Origin: Chromatiaceae bacterium
GTDB lineage: Bacteria > Pseudomonadota > Gammaproteobacteria > Chromatiales > Chromatiaceae
NCBI GenBank assembly: GCA_024639005.1
Contig: JAHEJD010000015.1
Span: forward strand, 1 to 48,695
Direction: 5' to 3'
DNA length: 48,695 nucleotides
Part shown: in pieces, positions 27,051 through 36,084 of the stretch
How positions within the stretch are numbered: position 1 is the first letter of the stretch
How the letters are laid out: every line of letters starts with the position of its first letter
Program-made: the position numbers and the translations under genes
The notes under the pieces: model-generated
Database searches by the model: none
Told to the model about the DNA's origin: nothing
Seen by the model: the letters and a program-made list of their open reading frames with translations, nothing else

Positions 27051-27064
27051 TTGATTTGAATCAG
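27051..27064. promoter_or_regulatory. Candidate FNR/Anr box
   Basis: TTGAT-TTGA-ATCAG matches the FNR consensus TTGAT-N4-ATCAA at nine of ten defined positions. It lies 236 bp upstream of the nrfD-like gene. Control by oxygen would suit a respiratory molybdoenzyme, but the promoter itself was not identified. Confidence 0.4.
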
Positions 27065-27212
27065 AATTGAATCGAAAACCTGACAGGGGCACGGGTCGCC
27101 AGGCGACGAATACCTCGAGCGCTGCGACGCAGATCAATTAGCGAATAATCGAATGGTTATGAAGAGTTCGGCGTCGATGGTCGCGGTCCGTTTCTTGGCC
27201 ATGCGGGCTGCC

Positions 27213-27425
27213 TCAGAACCGAAAAAAGAACTCGCGATAAAGGAGTTCGACGAAATCATATGCAGAGATCACGAATGCAAAAGTAAGCCAGACTTTCGTT
27301 ATTTTTCCGACACGCGATTCGCTCCAGGACCGTAGCCGTGCGCTCAGAAGCAACAGCGGCCACCACCACGCCGCGACGATGGGAATGGTCGGTATGTCGG
27401 GCTCGTGCGGCCGCGGGTTAGAGAG
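27213..27425 (-). pseudogene. C-terminal remnant of a membrane protein
   Basis: A minus-strand frame of about 70 codons with no proper start reads HEPDIPTIPIVAAWWWPLLL, then KVWLTFAFVISAYDFVELLY and REFFFRF before a stop at 27213-27215. Two hydrophobic stretches look like transmembrane helices. Its 5' end is lost where the adjoining repeat copy begins. The parent family is not recognised. Confidence 0.4.
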
Positions 27426-27435
27426 TTTCCTCAGC

Positions 27436-27493
27436 CCGCTGTCTCATCAACTTCCTGCTGCGGACACCGCTATGCCGCCCTCGCGACGAAGCC
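27436..27493. repeat. Dispersed inverted-end repeat, internally deleted copy D
   Basis: Read on the minus strand, the bases that follow copy A's left terminus (ttcgtcgcgagggcggc) are joined directly to copy A's right end (ccgcagcaggaagtt onward). Most of the interior and the outermost left end are missing. It forms the 3' end of the truncated symporter frame and supplies its stop codon. Confidence 0.7.
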
Positions 27494-28057
27494 GTCGATA
27501 CGCATGATGGCCCCGCCGATGACGTCCAGGTCCTCGATGAAGTTACCCTTTTTCGGCACGCCGATGATTGCCAGGCTGAATAGCACGATTGCCGGGACGA
27601 TACTGCTGGACAGCGAGAAAAACGGGTTGGAGGGGATGTACAGCGCGACCAGGTCGGTCTGCTCCGGATTCTCGACCAGGCTGCTGCTGAAGAAGGTGGC
27701 CGACTCCCAGTCCGGCAGCGTGACCGTGAACGCGACTGTGATAGCGAGCGCGACAACCCAGAACAGCAATACGAAGCGGCCGCGCTGGACCGCAAACACC
27801 CGCATCTCGGGATAGCTCAGCTTGCCGATACCGGCGATCAGCGAGACCAGGATGTACGGCAACACCGTCATCTGCAGCAGCCCGATGAAGATCTTCCCGA
27901 CGATTTCCAGCGGCTTTATCAGTTCGCCGAAGAACAATCCGGCGACTATCCCGAGCCCCAGCGAAATAAAGACCTGCGCCGACAGGCCCATTCTCGGGCC
28001 TTGTTGCGCGGGCGGTTCGACGGCCAGCGCGGCATCGTCGGCGCCCGGCGTGTTCAT
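27470..28057 (-). pseudogene. Dicarboxylate:cation (glutamate-type) symporter, 3' truncated
   Basis: A frame of 195 residues begins at an ATG overlapping the upstream stop (ATGA). It contains helices 1-4 of a DAACS-family Na+/H+:dicarboxylate symporter: GLGIVAGLFFGE, FIGLLQMTVLPYILVSLIAG, and the SLSSSIVPAIVLFSLAIIGV stretch. Full-length members have over 400 residues with substrate-binding hairpins in the C-terminal half, all missing here. The last codons (GFVARAA, stop) come from the repeat copy. It cannot be a working transporter. Confidence 0.8.
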
Positions 28058-28521
28058 TCCGCGGCGGTCTCTGTGGCCGACGCCAGGCGGGTCCAGACGC
28101 GCTGGAACGAGTCGACCTGCAGCAGCGCGTCGAGGAGACCGGCCGAGACTCCCAGACCCTGGCGGTTGGCGGCCGACAGGTGGCGCCACGCGGGATTCTC
28201 CAGCAAGGCCCGCTGGGCCGCCGCCTGGGGCTTACCCTCCATCAGATGTATCTCGGCGAGGAACCACCAGCCGTAGTCGCCGGAGGGATGCATCTTCAAC
28301 GCGCCGAGCATTAGGTCGCGCGCCTCGGCCACCAGCAACAATCGATTTTCGGCTGATTTCCTTGCCGCCATACCGGCGGTCACCATGGCCGATAGCACCG
28401 TGCGCACGGTCTCGTGCGCCAGAATACGCTGCCCTGTGATCGGCTGAACGCCGTCGTTGGCCAGCGTGGCGCCAATTTGTGCAAGCTCATACCCGCACGC
28501 GTCGCGTCCCCGGCGCGGCAC
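28054..28521 (-). pseudogene. Chimeric ORF: glutaminase C-terminal piece joined to TPR-like segment
   Basis: The frame starts at a GTG without a ribosome-binding site and has 155 codons. Residues 10-50 (YELAQIGATLANDGVQPITG, then RTVLSAMVTAGM) match the C-terminal region of GlsA-type glutaminases, but the serine-lactamase-like catalytic core is missing. The remainder (MHPSGDYGWWFLAEIHLMEG) reads like a tetratricopeptide unit unrelated to glutaminase. It overlaps the symporter start by 4 bp. Glutaminase next to a glutamate-type symporter suggests remains of a glutamate-utilisation locus. Confidence 0.5.
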
Positions 28522-28532
28522 AAAAACCGAGA

Positions 28533-29567
28533 CTATTGGGACTTTTCCGCCCCCTGCTGCTCGCGACGCAGCGCGCCGAGCCGATTCAACACGGTCTCGG
28601 CACGCTCGATGCGCGACTGGATATCTTCGTCTTCCGGTCTCAGATCCAAGGCCGCTCGCCAGGTCGCCAATGCCGCATCCAGCTGTTCGTCCAGGTACAG
28701 CCTGTCGCCGAGTTTGACCAGCGCCTCGACCTGCGGGCTGATCATCAACGAGGCCTCCTCGCGCAGACCGTGCAGCTCCCGGTCGTCAGGCTGCAGCTCT
28801 GCGACCTGATCGAGTATGTCGAGCGCTCGACGATAATCGTTGGCCTGGATCGCGGCCCTTGCGGCCTCCAGCAGCACCCTGGCGCGCAGCTCACGTTCTT
28901 TTTTTAGACTAGAGCGGCGGCGCTCGGCCGCAAGCTGCTCACTCGCCGCCAGTTGATCCCCTACCTTGGCCAGACGCTGTTCGAGTTCCGGGGTGTTCGC
29001 CAGGTGAGAGGCCAACCGCAGGCAGCGACGAGCGAGTGCGGCGTCTGTCGAGGCGTGGTATTCGCAGCAGCGGGTCAGGTCCTCGACCTTGCCTGCGAGG
29101 ATCTCCTTCGAGAAGAGCCGGCGCGAGGCCAAGACCAGGTCATCAGGTTTCGCCGCAGACAGCTTCTCGAGCAGGGCGATTTTCGCGTATTGATTTTCCG
29201 CATCCCCAACCAGGATCTGATCTTCGAGCAGGCGTTCTGTCTGCAGGCGCTGCGCCTGCAAGCGCTCGCGCGCCTCACCCAGCCGAGCGTCATCGGGGAA
29301 GCGCAGTGCGGCCGCGTCGATCACGTCCAAGGCATCTTGCCAGCGGCCACGCTCGGCAAGATCTCCCGCAATTCCGATCGCCTCATCGGCCGACGCCGGG
29401 GGCTTGATCAGGCCTCGCCCGGAAGCCGCAGCGCCTTCGTCAGTGGCAGAACGACCTTCGACCCGTGGAGGCCGCTCTTCGACAGGCGCTGGGCGATCTT
29501 CGACCATGGCGCACGCTGCGAGCAACAGCCCGCCGATCAACCCCAGCGCGGCCGTGCGGCGCGTCAT
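28533..29567 (-). CDS. TPR-containing lipoprotein
   Basis: A protein of 344 residues starting at 29567, whose ATG overlaps the cyclase stop (ATGA), so the two are co-translated. The signal peptide ends in a lipobox (LLLAAC, Cys19). A Pro/Glu-rich linker follows, then long helices with TPR-like repeats: DALDVIDAAALRFPDDARL, RALDILDQVAELQPDDRELH and AALATWRAALDLRPEDED. It probably sits on the periplasmic face of a membrane as a protein-interaction scaffold. Coupling with the cyclase suggests a link to its sensing or signalling. Confidence 0.8.
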   Translation of the reverse strand: MTRRTAALGLIGGLLLAACAMVEDRPAPVEERPPRVEGRSATDEGAAASGRGLIKPPASADEAIGIAGDLAERGRWQDALDVIDAAALRFPDDARLGEARERLQAQRLQTERLLEDQILVGDAENQYAKIALLEKLSAAKPDDLVLASRRLFSKEILAGKVEDLTRCCEYHASTDAALARRCLRLASHLANTPELEQRLAKVGDQLAASEQLAAERRRSSLKKERELRARVLLEAARAAIQANDYRRALDILDQVAELQPDDRELHGLREEASLMISPQVEALVKLGDRLYLDEQLDAALATWRAALDLRPEDEDIQSRIERAETVLNRLGALRREQQGAEKSQ

Positions 29568-31078
29568 TCTGCTACCGCGATCAATATGTTGTCGATTAGC
29601 TGATCGGCGTTGACTTCTCGTGCCACGGCGTCCACGTCCATCGCTCGCACACGCACATTGCCCTTGCGTCCCCGCAGCTGCGCAGGTCCCTGATGATGAT
29701 AGTGCCCAGCCTCTCCGGGATGCCCGGTGGCCATCATTGCCTCGGTGACCAGCACCCCCCCCGGGTCGGCCATACTGCATAGCCGTGCGGCCACGTTCAC
29801 GGTGTCACCAACAACGGTATATTGCATGCGCGCGGGGCTGCCAAGATTGCCGGCGAGCATGGGTCCGCTGCTGATGCCTACTCTTAGCATGACCGTCGGC
29901 TGATGGTGTCTGTGCCGGATCGCGTTGATCCGATGTGTCAAGCCTTGAATCAGCATCCCGCAGGTGATGGCATGCAATGCATGCAATGGGTCTTCATTGG
30001 GTACACCAAAGACGATCATGATGGCATCACCGATGAACTTGTCGACGGTGCCGCCACAACTCTCCGCCGCCAGCGCGAAATAACCGAAGTAGTCGTTCAA
30101 CAGACTGGCGACCTCGGCGGGCTCGCGCGCCTCGGACAATTGGGTAAAGCCGACAATGTCACAGAACAGAACGCTGCCGTTCACGCGTTTACCGCCCAAG
30201 TCACCCTGCATACCGCCTTCGAGCACACGCTGCGCGACCTGCGGCGAGACATAGCGCGACAACGCGGCCTCGACCTCGTTCTTGCGTTGGTAGCCCTCCG
30301 CCAGATGCTGGAAGCTCTCAAGCACCTGCCCGATCTCATCGCGGCGATCGGCAATACCCAGCGGTCGCCCCGCGCCCAGCGCCTCGCCGGCGCGTGCAAG
30401 CCGCTGGATCGGTCGCGACAGCCGATAGGCCAGCAACGAGGCCAACACGACGCCGATGGCGATCATGGTCAGCGTCGACACCATCAGAAAGTGCAGGGTC
30501 TCCCGCAGGTCTTTCTCCAATGGCGAGCGATCGATGCTGACGGTCAGATAGCCCGCTGTGACGTCCTGGTAGACGACCGGGCTGAAATAAGAGACCGCCT
30601 TGTATTCGCCATTATCCCAATCCCAGGAATCAATGGTGATGCCTGCGGAGGAGCGGCCGCCTGCCCGCGGCGGACTGACCCCGGCCTCGACCAGCATGGC
30701 GCCCTGCGCATCATGCAGGGCCGCACCCAGAATCAGGGGGCTCTGCGCGTGCCGCTGAACCAGGGCCTGCATCGTCAGGGTATCGCCGGCCATCAACGGC
30801 TCACCGGCGACACGCACCAACTGATCAACAATCACCTGACTGAAATCATAGGCCTGGCTTCGAAAGCCGGCCTCCTGCTGCTGAATGAGGTAGAAGCCGA
30901 GGATCCCCATGGCCGTGACGATCAGCGCCGCAATGCTCACCGACCATTTGAGGCCGAGGGGCAGCGATGAGTTTTCATAGCGCTGCCACGCACGATGCAT
31001 CCAACCCGCCGACCCTGAGTCCAGGGTGACGACCGGGTCGGCAGGATAGCGTCCGTTGGGTTCCTGGCTGACACGCAT
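29564..31078 (-). CDS. Membrane-bound class III adenylate cyclase with HAMP domain
   Basis: A protein of 504 residues; the ATG at 31078 has GGAGAG upstream. Two membrane helices (about 45-65 and 198-220) flank a periplasmic sensor domain; a HAMP segment follows (SRPIQRLARAGEAL to about 265). The cyclase domain has metal Asp307 in LFCDIVGFTQLSE and Asp351, base-selecting Lys347 and Asp425, and transition-state Asn428 and Arg432 (VVGDTVNVAARL). All catalytic residues are present and the Lys/Asp pair favours ATP, so cAMP is the expected product. The lipoprotein encoded next may be part of the same sensory unit. Confidence 0.9.
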   Translation of the reverse strand: MRVSQEPNGRYPADPVVTLDSGSAGWMHRAWQRYENSSLPLGLKWSVSIAALIVTAMGILGFYLIQQQEAGFRSQAYDFSQVIVDQLVRVAGEPLMAGDTLTMQALVQRHAQSPLILGAALHDAQGAMLVEAGVSPPRAGGRSSAGITIDSWDWDNGEYKAVSYFSPVVYQDVTAGYLTVSIDRSPLEKDLRETLHFLMVSTLTMIAIGVVLASLLAYRLSRPIQRLARAGEALGAGRPLGIADRRDEIGQVLESFQHLAEGYQRKNEVEAALSRYVSPQVAQRVLEGGMQGDLGGKRVNGSVLFCDIVGFTQLSEAREPAEVASLLNDYFGYFALAAESCGGTVDKFIGDAIMIVFGVPNEDPLHALHAITCGMLIQGLTHRINAIRHRHHQPTVMLRVGISSGPMLAGNLGSPARMQYTVVGDTVNVAARLCSMADPGGVLVTEAMMATGHPGEAGHYHHQGPAQLRGRKGNVRVRAMDVDAVAREVNADQLIDNILIAVAE

Positions 31079-31465
31079 TGCGCGCTCTCCGCTTCGGCCA
31101 AACCGGGATAAGCCGCGGCCGGAAAGGTTCGGGTCTGGAATGTACCACCTGCCGGTGAGAAATTGTGGTCTGCCTCGGCGGACCGGCAGCCCCTCGCCGC
31201 CGTCGGGGTGCCCGGCTCGCCGCGCTCGCCAGCCCATTCAGCCTTGGTTCAGCCGTCACGTACCAGACTTTGCTCAACTCAGACAAGGACTTGCGCCACT
31301 GCACGCGCGGCAGGCACCAATACCGTCCGAAAGGATCGTCGGTACTCAATAGCGGCGACGCAAGGGTCTGAGCTCGCATATTATAGAGGGTATTCACAGC
31401 GGCGCTTCGCCGGATCGCCGGCGGTTGCAGCGCTTTCATTTCTGACCGGAAACGCCAGGGAAACG
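31079..31465. other. Divergent intergenic region, 387 bp
   Basis: This separates the cyclase gene from the PepSY-led operon. The minus strand is open over most of it and encodes a stretch resembling protein (LSTDDPFGRYWCLP, residues after an ATG near 31379), but this runs into a low-complexity Arg/Ala segment with no ribosome-binding site. I do not call a gene. Promoters for both directions must lie here. Confidence 0.4.
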
Positions 31466-31747
31466 ATGATCAGACGGGCCCTATCGACGAAGCGGCAGCT
31501 GTGTTGGTTGCTCGCAGGGATCCTTGTCAGCGCGGGCGCCGTGGCACAACCGGATCGCCGCACGTCGCTGGATCAGGCGGTAGAAGAGGCACGCGGCCGC
31601 TTTCCCGGCAGGGTGCTGTCAGCCGAGACGCAGCGTCAGGGGGGGCGCGAATCTCACAGGATCCGTATCCTCACCGACGACGGTCGAGTCAAGCGCCTGC
31701 GCATAGACGCCGAGTCCGGGCGCTTCGAACGTGGCGGTGGGCGCTGA
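31466..31747 (+). CDS. Small secreted PepSY-domain protein
   Basis: A protein of 93 residues with AGGGAA before the ATG. A signal peptide (CWLLAGILVSAGAVA) precedes one PepSY-like domain (SLDQAVEEARGRFPGRVLSAE to DGRVKRLRIDAESG). Such proteins are often encoded immediately before a PhoP/QseB-type response regulator and are thought to modulate the sensor or proteases in the periplasm. The response-regulator gene starts 2 bp after this stop. Confidence 0.85.
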   Translation: MIRRALSTKRQLCWLLAGILVSAGAVAQPDRRTSLDQAVEEARGRFPGRVLSAETQRQGGRESHRIRILTDDGRVKRLRIDAESGRFERGGGR

Positions 31748-31749
31748 TT

Positions 31750-32433
31750 ATGCGCATCCTGGTAGTCGAGGACGAACCTGCCCTGCGCACCCAGTTACGA
31801 GATCGGCTCGTGACGAAAGGTTACTCGGTCGATGTTGCCGCCGACGGCGAGACCGGTCTCCATCTGGGCCGCGAATACCCCATGGATCTGGCGATTGTGG
31901 ACCTCGGATTGCCAGGACTATCGGGCCTTGAGCTTATCCGCCAGCTGCGCGCCCTGCAGCGCAGTTTCCCGATCTTGATTCTCACCGCGCGCGATGCCTG
32001 GCAGGACAAGGTCGACGGCCTGGAAAGCGGCGCCGACGATTATCTGACCAAGCCCTTTCATCACGAGGAACTGCTGGCCCGCGTCAATGCGTTGCTGCGA
32101 CGCGCCGCCGGTCACAGTACGCCCCTGCTGCATTTCGCCGGTATCGAGGTGGATACGATTGCACAGCGGGTGTGCAGCCAGGGTGCCGAAGTCGATCTGA
32201 CCGGTCACGAATACCGCATCCTCGAGTATCTGATGCTGAACGCCGGCAAAGTCGTCTCGAAGACCGAGTTGACCGAGCATATCTACGATCAAGACTTCGA
32301 CCGCGACAGCAATGTGGTCGAGGTCCTGGTGGGCCGGATACGCAAGAAGGTCGATCCGGACGGCCGCTTCAGACCGATCGAGACTCTGCGAGGTCGCGGG
32401 TACCGGCTGAACAAGGCGCCCGCGCCAACGTGA
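31750..32433 (+). CDS. OmpR/PhoP-family response regulator
   Basis: A protein of 227 residues. The receiver domain has the acidic pair in VVEDEP, phospho-acceptor Asp51 (LAIVDLGLPG), and Lys in LTKPFHHEEL. The OmpR-type winged helix ends in VVEVLVGRIRKKVDPDG and ETLRGRGYRL. The PhoP/QseB subgroup fits best. Its stop overlaps the kinase GTG (GTGA). Confidence 0.93.
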   Translation: MRILVVEDEPALRTQLRDRLVTKGYSVDVAADGETGLHLGREYPMDLAIVDLGLPGLSGLELIRQLRALQRSFPILILTARDAWQDKVDGLESGADDYLTKPFHHEELLARVNALLRRAAGHSTPLLHFAGIEVDTIAQRVCSQGAEVDLTGHEYRILEYLMLNAGKVVSKTELTEHIYDQDFDRDSNVVEVLVGRIRKKVDPDGRFRPIETLRGRGYRLNKAPAPT

Positions 32434-33758
32434 ATCACTCGATCACCCGCCGGCTACTGATCAGTCAACTGGTCATCTTGGGCGCGTTTCTCGGCCTCGC
32501 CGGCGCTGCATTGGATCGCGCGTTTCGCGCCAGCAATGAGATCGCGACCCGCGATCAGCTGCAGGCGCATATCTACACCCTGCTTACTGCGGCCAAAGAG
32601 GGCCCGCAGGGTCGCATGCGCCTGCCCGAGACGCTGGCCGCTGCTGCGTTCAACAAGCCCGACTCCGGGCTGTACGCCGAGGTTGAGGGCGAAGACGGTG
32701 CCTATCGCTGGCGCTCTGGCTCGCTGGTCGGACGACCCCGGCCCCTGTCGCGCGCCGTCGATCCCGGCACCATCCGCTTTTATTTTGCGCCGCGCCTCGC
32801 GATCTTGGATCAAGGCGTATTCTGGGAGGACGACGCCGGCACACCGCTGGCCTATTCCCTGACCGTCGCGATGGACCGTCAAGCCCTGGATGCGCAGCAG
32901 GCCGAGTTCCGCACCACGCTGTGGCGATGGCTCGGCGGTGTCGCGGTGCTGCTGCTGATGGCCCAGATTCTGGCTGCCCGCTGGGGTCTGACCCCGGTGC
33001 GCGAAATGAGTGCCGCGGTCCGACGCATCGAGAACGGCGAGGCCGAGCGTGTCGAAGGCCCGGTGCCACTGGAACTGCGAAGTCTGAGCAGCAACCTCAA
33101 CTCCCTGCTTCAACAGAACCAGCGCCGTCAGGAACGCGTCCGTAACAGCCTGGCCGACCTGGCACACAGCATGAAGACCCCGCTGGCGGTGCTTCGCGGC
33201 GCCGCGCAGGAAAGCGACGACCGTGCGCTTTCCGACCTGATCGAAGAGCAGACCGAACGCATTGACCAGATCGTGAGTTATCAGCGCCAGCGTGCCGCGG
33301 TCGCAGGGGGCAGCGGCGCCACGCGTCCGATCGCGCTAACTCCTATTCTGAGTCGCCTCACCGCGAGTCTAGACAAGGTGTATTGGGAGCGCGCTCTGCA
33401 GATCGACGTCCAGACCGCGAGTGACCTTCATCTGCGCGCCGACGAGGGCGATCTGTTCGAACTCTTGGGCAACCTGCTGGAAAATGCCTATAAACACGCC
33501 ATTCACAAGGTGCGGGTCCATGCCCGGAGCCAGGGCAGAGAACTTCAAATCGATATCGAGGACGATGGCGAGGGAATACGCAAAGACGATGTGAACCGTC
33601 TTCTCCAGCGCGGTGAACGCGCCGATCAGCGTTCTCCCGGCGAGGGTATCGGGCTCGCCGTGGCGAATGAAATCGTCCACCAATACGGCGGTGCCATGAG
33701 CATTCACGATTCGGCGCTGGGCGGGGCGCTGTTCCGGGTCTTGTTACCCGTGGTCTGA
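32430..33758 (+). CDS. PhoQ-like sensor histidine kinase
   Basis: A protein of 442 residues from a GTG overlapping the regulator's stop. Two membrane helices (about 9-28 and 165-185) bracket a periplasmic sensor of about 135 residues. A HAMP-like linker leads to the H box (DLAHSMKTPLAVLRG, His246), then N box NLLENAYKHA, and ATP-lid motifs DDGEGI and GEGIGLAV. The H-box form HSMKTPL is typical of the PhoQ type. The sensor has no evident acidic Mg-binding patch, so its ligand is unknown. Expected to phosphorylate the preceding regulator. Confidence 0.93.
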   Translation: MNHSITRRLLISQLVILGAFLGLAGAALDRAFRASNEIATRDQLQAHIYTLLTAAKEGPQGRMRLPETLAAAAFNKPDSGLYAEVEGEDGAYRWRSGSLVGRPRPLSRAVDPGTIRFYFAPRLAILDQGVFWEDDAGTPLAYSLTVAMDRQALDAQQAEFRTTLWRWLGGVAVLLLMAQILAARWGLTPVREMSAAVRRIENGEAERVEGPVPLELRSLSSNLNSLLQQNQRRQERVRNSLADLAHSMKTPLAVLRGAAQESDDRALSDLIEEQTERIDQIVSYQRQRAAVAGGSGATRPIALTPILSRLTASLDKVYWERALQIDVQTASDLHLRADEGDLFELLGNLLENAYKHAIHKVRVHARSQGRELQIDIEDDGEGIRKDDVNRLLQRGERADQRSPGEGIGLAVANEIVHQYGGAMSIHDSALGGALFRVLLPVV

Positions 33759-33844
33759 TCCTCCGGCCGTGACACCCCGGCCGTTCAAGGGCCATATGCC
33801 GCGGTCGCTAAACTTGGATACCGAACCGCTGAACGACCAGGCCC

Positions 33845-34372
33845 ATGTCGCGCGAGTCAAACGATAATCCGATCGACGAACCCGTTATCCGCTTTGGCGG
33901 CAAATGGGTACCGGCGCATGACCTATGGTGCAAGATGGAGATGGCGCACGCGGTCGCCGATGCGATCGAGCGCTTCAACCAGCATTTCCCGCGCTTGGCC
34001 AGCGCAGGCACTCGCGAGGTCGTGCCGTTGGTTCGCCAGCGACTCAAAGGTATCGAACTACGCATTCCAGACAGGCCCACGCCACCCGATCTCGCGGGGA
34101 TCGCGTCGGACCTGCTCGACCGCCTGTCACCCGAGGCGGTGATCGCCGTGCTGAGTGAAAATCACGCCACCACCCTGGACATGGTGGGATTGATCGAGCT
34201 GGCCGGCGAGGCCCCCTATCTGCAGGCGCTGCGCCGCGAGGGTGTAGATTTCACCATGAACCAGGTGGCGCCGGACCAGACCGCCCAGGCGTGGAACAGT
34301 GTCGGGCGACCCGCGCCCGGCGGCGGCCTGTGGACGCAGAAAAAGGTCAACGCCCTGCTGGACGACGACTAA
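33845..34372 (+). CDS. Hypothetical protein
   Basis: A protein of 175 residues, soluble, with good coding composition. It opens with a polar tail, then IRFGGKWVPAHDLWCKMEMA, and ends GGGLWTQKKVNALLDDD. Helical segments dominate the middle. There is no signal peptide, metal site or nucleotide motif. I do not recognise the family. It stands alone between the two-component operon and msrB (convergent, stops 2 bp apart). Confidence 0.75.
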   Translation: MSRESNDNPIDEPVIRFGGKWVPAHDLWCKMEMAHAVADAIERFNQHFPRLASAGTREVVPLVRQRLKGIELRIPDRPTPPDLAGIASDLLDRLSPEAVIAVLSENHATTLDMVGLIELAGEAPYLQALRREGVDFTMNQVAPDQTAQAWNSVGRPAPGGGLWTQKKVNALLDDD

Positions 34373-34374
34373 GA

Positions 34375-34776
34375 TCATTCGTCCTGCGGCTCGAGCTGCA
34401 GCGATACGGAGTTGATGCAGTAGCGCAGACCGGTCGGCTTTGGGCCGTCGGGGAAGACGTGTCCCAGATGCGAACCGCAGCGCTGGCAGTGCGCCTCAGT
34501 GCGGACCATCCCGAGGGTCTGATCGGTCTCGGTCTCCACTTTATCCCCGTCCAGCGGCTGCCAGAAGCTCGGCCAGCCAGTGCCGGAGTCGAACTTGGCC
34601 TGCGAACTGAAAAGCGGCTCGCCGCAAGCGGTGCAGCGGTAGGTGCCTGGGGTCTTGGTGTCCCAGTAGACGCCACTGAAGGCGCGTTCGGTGCCTTTCT
34701 CACGACATACATGAAACTGTTCGGCGGTTAAGGCCTCGCGCCATTGCGCCTCGGTCTTTTCGATCTTGTCTGTCAC
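34375..34776 (-). CDS. msrB: Peptide-methionine (R)-S-oxide reductase
   Basis: A protein of 133 residues from a GTG with GAGGAG upstream. Zinc cysteines are 48/51 (CTACG) and 97/100 (CQRCG); the catalytic Cys120 is in [10 protein letters not shown], and SGTGWPSFW and HLGHVFPDG complete the family pattern. It reduces methionine-R-sulfoxide in cytoplasmic proteins. It is divergent from the aminotransferase gene. Confidence 0.97.
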   Translation of the reverse strand: MTDKIEKTEAQWREALTAEQFHVCREKGTERAFSGVYWDTKTPGTYRCTACGEPLFSSQAKFDSGTGWPSFWQPLDGDKVETETDQTLGMVRTEAHCQRCGSHLGHVFPDGPKPTGLRYCINSVSLQLEPQDE

Positions 34777-34896
34777 GTTGGTGCTCCTCGCCTGTTAGTC
34801 AGACTGGATGGGCTCCGGGTTGATTGCGCTTGCCCCGGCCTCGCTAGGCTCTCTATACTCGCGCGCTCACCGCACCGGCTTTTCTTGGGTTTTGTC

Positions 34897-36078
34897 ATGG
34901 CCTTCAACGCGTTCCATCCCCCGCTCCGTACTCTCATGGGACCGGGCCCCTCCGACGTACCACCGCGGATTCTGGAGGCACTCGGCCGCCCCACCATCGG
35001 CCATCTCGATCCCAAGTTCATCGATCTGATGGATGAGGTCAAGGCCCTTCTTCAATACGTGATGCAAACCGAGAATGCCCTCACCTTGCCGATCTCCGCC
35101 CCGGGATCGGCCGGCATGGAGGCCTGCTTTGTGAATTTGGTCGAGCCGGGCGAAAAAGTCATCGTGTGTCAAAACGGTGTGTTCGGCGGGCGCATGAAGG
35201 AAAACGCGGAACGCTGTGGCGCTGACGTCTTACTACTGCAGGACGCCTGGGGCAGCGCCGTCGATCCGCAACAGCTCGAGGACGCACTCAAGGCCAACCC
35301 GGACACAAAGGTCGTCGCCTTCGTACATGCCGAGACCTCAACCGGTGCCCAATCGGACGCCCGAACACTGGTCGAACTGGCCCATCGGCATGACTGCCTG
35401 ACGATCGTCGACGCGGTCACCTCGCTCGCCGGCACCCCGGTGATGGTCGACGAATGGGAGATCGACGCGCTCTATTCCGGCAGTCAGAAGTGCTTGTCGT
35501 GCGTGCCGGGCATAGCGCCCGTCAGCTTCGGCGAACGCGCCCTGCACAAGATCACCAATCGCGTCCACAAGGTGCAGAGCTGGTTCCTCGATATGAACCT
35601 GGTCATGGGCTATTGGGGCGCGGGCGCACGCCGCGCCTATCATCACACCGCACCGGTAAACGCCATGTACGCGCTGCATGAGGCGCTCTTGATGGTGAGG
35701 GAAGAAGGCCTGGAAAACGCCTGGACACGACACCGACGCAATCATGAGGCGCTGAAGGCTGGGCTCGAGGCGATGGGCCTTAGTTTCATCGTCGACGAAG
35801 CACATCGACTGCCGCAGCTCAATGCCGTCGCCATCCCGGCAGGCGTCGAGGACGCCGCGGTCCGCGCCCGCCTGCTCAAAGAGCACCATCTCGAGATCGG
35901 TGCCGGCCTCGGCGACCTCGCCGGCAAGGTGTGGCGGATCGGCCTGATGGGCTACAGCAGTCGCATCGAGAACATCACCCAGTGCCTCGCCGCGCTGGAC
36001 GGCGTGCTGGCGGATATGCAGGCGCCTGTCGTTCACGGCGTCGCCCTGCCCGCCGCCGAAAAGATCCTTGCCGCCTGA
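34897..36078 (+). CDS. Alanine/serine-glyoxylate aminotransferase family protein
   Basis: A protein of 393 residues of the class V PLP fold. [22 protein letters not shown] is the family start, [15 protein letters not shown] binds the phosphate, [13 protein letters not shown] carries the cofactor Asp, and [13 protein letters not shown] holds the PLP Lys198. Members move amino groups from alanine or serine to glyoxylate; which donor is used here cannot be told. An open frame continues upstream to 34744, but similarity begins at the chosen ATG. Confidence 0.92.
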   Translation: MAFNAFHPPLRTLMGPGPSDVPPRILEALGRPTIGHLDPKFIDLMDEVKALLQYVMQTENALTLPISAPGSAGMEACFVNLVEPGEKVIVCQNGVFGGRMKENAERCGADVLLLQDAWGSAVDPQQLEDALKANPDTKVVAFVHAETSTGAQSDARTLVELAHRHDCLTIVDAVTSLAGTPVMVDEWEIDALYSGSQKCLSCVPGIAPVSFGERALHKITNRVHKVQSWFLDMNLVMGYWGAGARRAYHHTAPVNAMYALHEALLMVREEGLENAWTRHRRNHEALKAGLEAMGLSFIVDEAHRLPQLNAVAIPAGVEDAAVRARLLKEHHLEIGAGLGDLAGKVWRIGLMGYSSRIENITQCLAALDGVLADMQAPVVHGVALPAAEKILAA

Positions 36079-36084
36079 TGCGGC

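Noticed and set aside
27153-27335. 60-codon plus-strand frame upstream of the symporter remnant
   Set aside because: No ribosome-binding site or recognisable product; the opposite strand holds a more protein-like membrane tail.
29903-30970. Long plus-strand open frame inside the cyclase gene
   Set aside because: Antisense shadow; the minus strand has a complete HAMP-cyclase protein.
30975-31439. Minus-strand frame upstream of the cyclase
   Set aside because: Part looks protein-like, but it lacks a start signal and degenerates into Arg/Ala low complexity, and overlaps the cyclase in another frame.
33759-33844. Short GC-rich inverted repeat (cggccg arms) after the histidine kinase gene
   Set aside because: The stem is only 6 bp and no T run follows, so it is not a convincing terminator.
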